A DNA stretch of 64,000 bases from positions 32,086-96,085 of the forward strand of contig JAJQIB010000039.1 of NCBI GenBank assembly GCA_021199375.1. Direction: 5' to 3'. Of the stretch, positions 61,350 to 64,000 are shown one piece after another. How positions within the stretch are numbered: the first letter of the stretch is position 1; every line of letters begins with the position of its first letter. Made by a program: the position numbers and the translations under genes. Source of the DNA: Ruminococcus sp. GTDB taxonomy: Bacteria; Bacillota; Clostridia; Oscillospirales; Ruminococcaceae. The notes under the pieces are model-generated. The model worked only from the letters and a program-made list of their open reading frames with translations, made no database searches and had not been told where the DNA came from.

Positions 61350-61855
61350 ATCTTTTAATGGCATTTATAGTAGCTGTAGTATTTGTAGTAGCCTTAATAA
61401 AAAAAGTTGACATTTTTGATGCTTTTTGCGATGGAGCAAAAGAAAATCTCAAAACAGCAGCATCACTTTGTCCAACACTTATTTTACTTGTAACTGTAAT
61501 TAAAATGTTCACAGAATCAGGAGCGTCAGACGTGCTATCAGAATTTTTAAAGCCTGTTACATCGTTTTTAGGCTTTCCTGAAGAATGCACATCTCTTATG
61601 CTAGTTCGTCCGATTTCGGGCAGTGGTTCTCTTGCAGTGCTTGATGAAATATTAAGCAGCTCCCCTGCTGACTCATTTGCAGCAAGAGTTGCTTGTGTTA
61701 TGATGGGTGCTACTGAAACAACATTATATACAATTGCTGTTTATTTTGCAGCCGTAAAAGCAAAACCACAAATTGGAGTTTTCATATCTTCGTTTAGTGC
61801 TGATATTGCAGGATTTATTATTGCTCCTCTTACAGTGCGGCTCTTTTTGGGATAA
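61346..61855 (+). CDS. spmB: spore maturation protein B
   Basis: VDIFDAFCDGAKENLKTAASLCPTLI, RPISGSGSLAVL, MGATETTLYTIAVYF. Confidence 0.92.
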   Translation: MNLLMAFIVAVVFVVALIKKVDIFDAFCDGAKENLKTAASLCPTLILLVTVIKMFTESGASDVLSEFLKPVTSFLGFPEECTSLMLVRPISGSGSLAVLDEILSSSPADSFAARVACVMMGATETTLYTIAVYFAAVKAKPQIGVFISSFSADIAGFIIAPLTVRLFLG

Positions 61856-61961
61856 AAAACATATCCCTCAGTAATAAAGAGAGGGATATGATAAGAGAAG
61901 GTGATTATTATAAATGTTTTGCTACAAAGTAATATTTAAATACGTTCGTTTACAAAGCTGC

Positions 61962-62282
61962 TCAAATGTCAACAACTATCTTTTCAAAAATATCAGGATT
62001 GTCAGTACAAACAACCTTTATTTCTGTAGCACCATTTTTTTCAACTGTTTCATAGAAATCGAAAACGTGTTCATTCTTTTGTCTACTGCGAATTATTCCA
62101 TTTATGTATAGCTCAAGTATATTTTTATCAGAATACACACAGACATTTATGTAATCGTTTACTTTTCTTACTCCGTAAATATGAAGGTAATTATGCTGAA
62201 GCTCAGTTGTATCAGATCTGTACAAAATGTTCATCTCATCATTCTCTGAAATAGTTGTATCATCATCTATATTTGCTGTCAT
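61962..62282 (-). CDS. orphan ~106-aa protein resembling the C-terminal domain of GH2 beta-galactosidases
   Basis: ATG after GGAGG; NYLHIYGVRKVNDYINVCVYSDKNILELYINGIIRSRQKNEHVFDFYETVEKNGATEIKVVCTD. Confidence 0.5.
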   Translation of the reverse strand: MTANIDDDTTISENDEMNILYRSDTTELQHNYLHIYGVRKVNDYINVCVYSDKNILELYINGIIRSRQKNEHVFDFYETVEKNGATEIKVVCTDNPDIFEKIVVDI

Positions 62283-62644
62283 AATATGCGCCTCCTTTTG
62301 TTTGACATAGCGTTTCATATTATTTGATTTCCTAATTATATTATATCGCTTTGGGTGAATATTTTCATGAACTTTAAAAAAATAATATGGAACATTTTTA
62401 GTCATTTGATTATTTTACTTGCATATTAACTAAAAATTCACACGATATGCTATGTTTTTGCATATTAAAACAAATGCATTTTAACAATTGATTCGAGCAT
62501 ACAATAGCAACATCAAATTATATATTTTCACGTGAGCAATTCCAATCAAAAAAATGGTTAGAATTAGATGAGATACAACATTTCCGATGAGAACATATCC
62601 GAGCAGGATTTATATAGGCATCTAATCAAATGCATCAATCAAAA

Positions 62645-63394
62645 TCAACTAGAAGCAATTTTATCCTCAACTCTAAGAGCAATAAAATCCGCAAAGACCA
62701 GCAAGAACTCACCGTTAGTTGGTATGCGTGTACTGCTAGCATAGAATGGACCAAAGTACTTTGTTCTAACCTTATCATCAGTCATCTCCCATGAACACTG
62801 TATTGCGTTTATTATGCAACGAGATACATTGCTGCTGTTAGTATTAAACCTTTCAGCTACATATGGATAAATGACATTGGTTAGATTGTCTTCTCTATTT
62901 AATTCTCCCATACAGATTGACAGAACTATTTCCTTTATATACAATGCTCCTTTATAATTGGATGTCATTCCTAGCTCAAGCAATGCTTCACGTATTGCTT
63001 TTTCGGCTATACTCCTTTGCTCCATCTTGCTTATCTGCTTTTCATTATCATTTTGAGATATATCAAACCATATATCAAATGCAGTCAATTCGTAGGTATT
63101 AAACATAACTGTTTTTGCGTGTAAATTACTTGGAAAATCAATTTGTGTGTCATCCTTAGAAACAACATATATCTTAGGCGGATTATCAAACGTTGATACT
63201 TTATCCAAAAAGAGATGAAAATCATCTATGATAGTATCAAAAACGAGAGCTGTAGGCTTATTAGAAAACGTATAAGCTAGTAGCTTTAATAAGGATTTGT
63301 CAAATGTGCAGGTCTCAGCACCTAAGCTTTTAAAAGCCGGAACATATGGGCTTTTGCGTTCATCAGTAATTATTACTATTAGTTTCTCGATCAT
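62645..63394 (-). CDS. Spo0A-like response regulator with divergent receiver domain and Spo0A C-terminal DNA-binding domain
   Basis: IREALLELGMTSNYKGALYIKEIVLSICM...NVIYPYVAERFNTNSSNVSRCIINAIQCSWE...RIPTNGEFLLVFADFI. Confidence 0.8.
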   Translation of the reverse strand: MIEKLIVIITDERKSPYVPAFKSLGAETCTFDKSLLKLLAYTFSNKPTALVFDTIIDDFHLFLDKVSTFDNPPKIYVVSKDDTQIDFPSNLHAKTVMFNTYELTAFDIWFDISQNDNEKQISKMEQRSIAEKAIREALLELGMTSNYKGALYIKEIVLSICMGELNREDNLTNVIYPYVAERFNTNSSNVSRCIINAIQCSWEMTDDKVRTKYFGPFYASSTRIPTNGEFLLVFADFIALRVEDKIASS

Positions 63395-63637
63395 TTTAAA
63401 TCTCTCCTCAAGACATTATTCAAGCATGCACAAATTAGCACAAATTGCATCAATTATTATATCAGCAATATTATGAAAAATCAAGTGCTTCGCTTAAATT
63501 TCTGATAATAAATCAATTTATATCAATATTTTCGCTCGTTTTTGTTAAATTTCAACAAAGGATTTGTGAGATTGTGTAATCTGTTTTTTAGTCAGATGAC
63601 AGATTTTGGTTGAAAGGACAAGGTTAAGAAAAATAGG

Positions 63638-63666
63638 TTGACAAGCTTATCAGAAAATGCTACAAT
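63638..63666 (+). promoter_or_regulatory. near-perfect sigmaA promoter ahead of an ORF-less region
   Basis: TTGACA-N17-TACAAT. Confidence 0.8.
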
Positions 63667-63672
63667 AATATC

Positions 63673-64000
63673 TGGAATTATTTTGTTCTTACGCATGAAT
63701 ATTATTGGTAAAAGCTACCCAAAGAGCTCATGAAATTACAAATTTAGAGCAAGCTATACGATTGCAAAAGATCACCCGAGCTTAAGTAAGGAAAATATGA
63801 GCCTCACTTCAAATGCGTAATTTTGTGATGACTCTTTATATTACTAAAATTTAAAATTTGGTATTTTTAAAAACTTATTAAAATCAAATTGTAAAATGTG
63901 CCTTAATATACTAGTCAAATCCCCCAAAAAGCGAACAAGAAAAGCATAAAATTTTGTTAAAAGCACAGAAAATCGAAGCGACCCCTTGATTTTTAGAGAT
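63673..64000 (+). ncRNA. candidate large structured non-coding RNA, runs off window
   Basis: No listed ORF; nested complementary segments TTACGCAT/ATGCGTAA, GAGCTCAT/ATGAGCCTC, GATGACT/AGTC-aa-ATC, TATATTA/TAATATA, AATTTG/CAAATT plus local hairpins. Confidence 0.6.

Noticed and set aside
62568-62744. Possible 58-aa plus-strand ORF (MRYNISDENISEQDLYRHLIKCINQ...)
   Set aside because: No clear RBS, and about half of it is antisense to the Spo0A-like gene; insufficient support.
1-64000. CRISPR arrays, tRNA/rRNA genes, T-box or common riboswitches, transposases
   Set aside because: Looked for by eye; no convincing signatures found, but covariance-model searches were not possible.

Overview
The window looks like Clostridia/Oscillospiraceae-type chromosome: AT-rich, with sporulation genes. 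Most of it is conserved housekeeping. There is a glmS end, yicC-remA-gmk-rpoZ-priA-def-fmt-rsmB-rlmN-PP2C-PASTA kinase-rsgA-thiN-spoVM, nrdR, mnmA, tig-clpP-clpX, thrC, rnhB-ylqF-lepB-rplS, radA, ppk1 and spmAB. Accessory stretches lie at about 18-33 kb, 36-42 kb and 58-64 kb. I found no CRISPR array, rRNA, tRNA or transposase. The strongest unexplained signal is at the right edge (about 63.64-64.0 kb). A TTGACA-N17-TACAAT promoter there precedes at least 250 nt with no convincing ORF, and that stretch contains nested long-range complementary segments. I read it as a candidate large structured ncRNA that runs off the window. Other points of interest are tandem sirtuin-like genes with the catalytic His replaced by Gln, next to two nitroreductases; a CsoR-type operator in the spacer of the promoter ahead of tcdA-csoR-copA; a twin palindromic operator in a DUF2325/DUF3793/flavodoxin locus; a frameshifted ABC ATPase beside its intact paralog; a repeated 12-mer around a Xer-type recombinase; divergent and truncated Spo0A-like genes; an orphan GH2-like C-terminal domain; and three small ORFs missing from the ORF track (spoVM, DUF1540, a 49-aa membrane protein). 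Family names come from reading motifs. No searches or folding programs were run.
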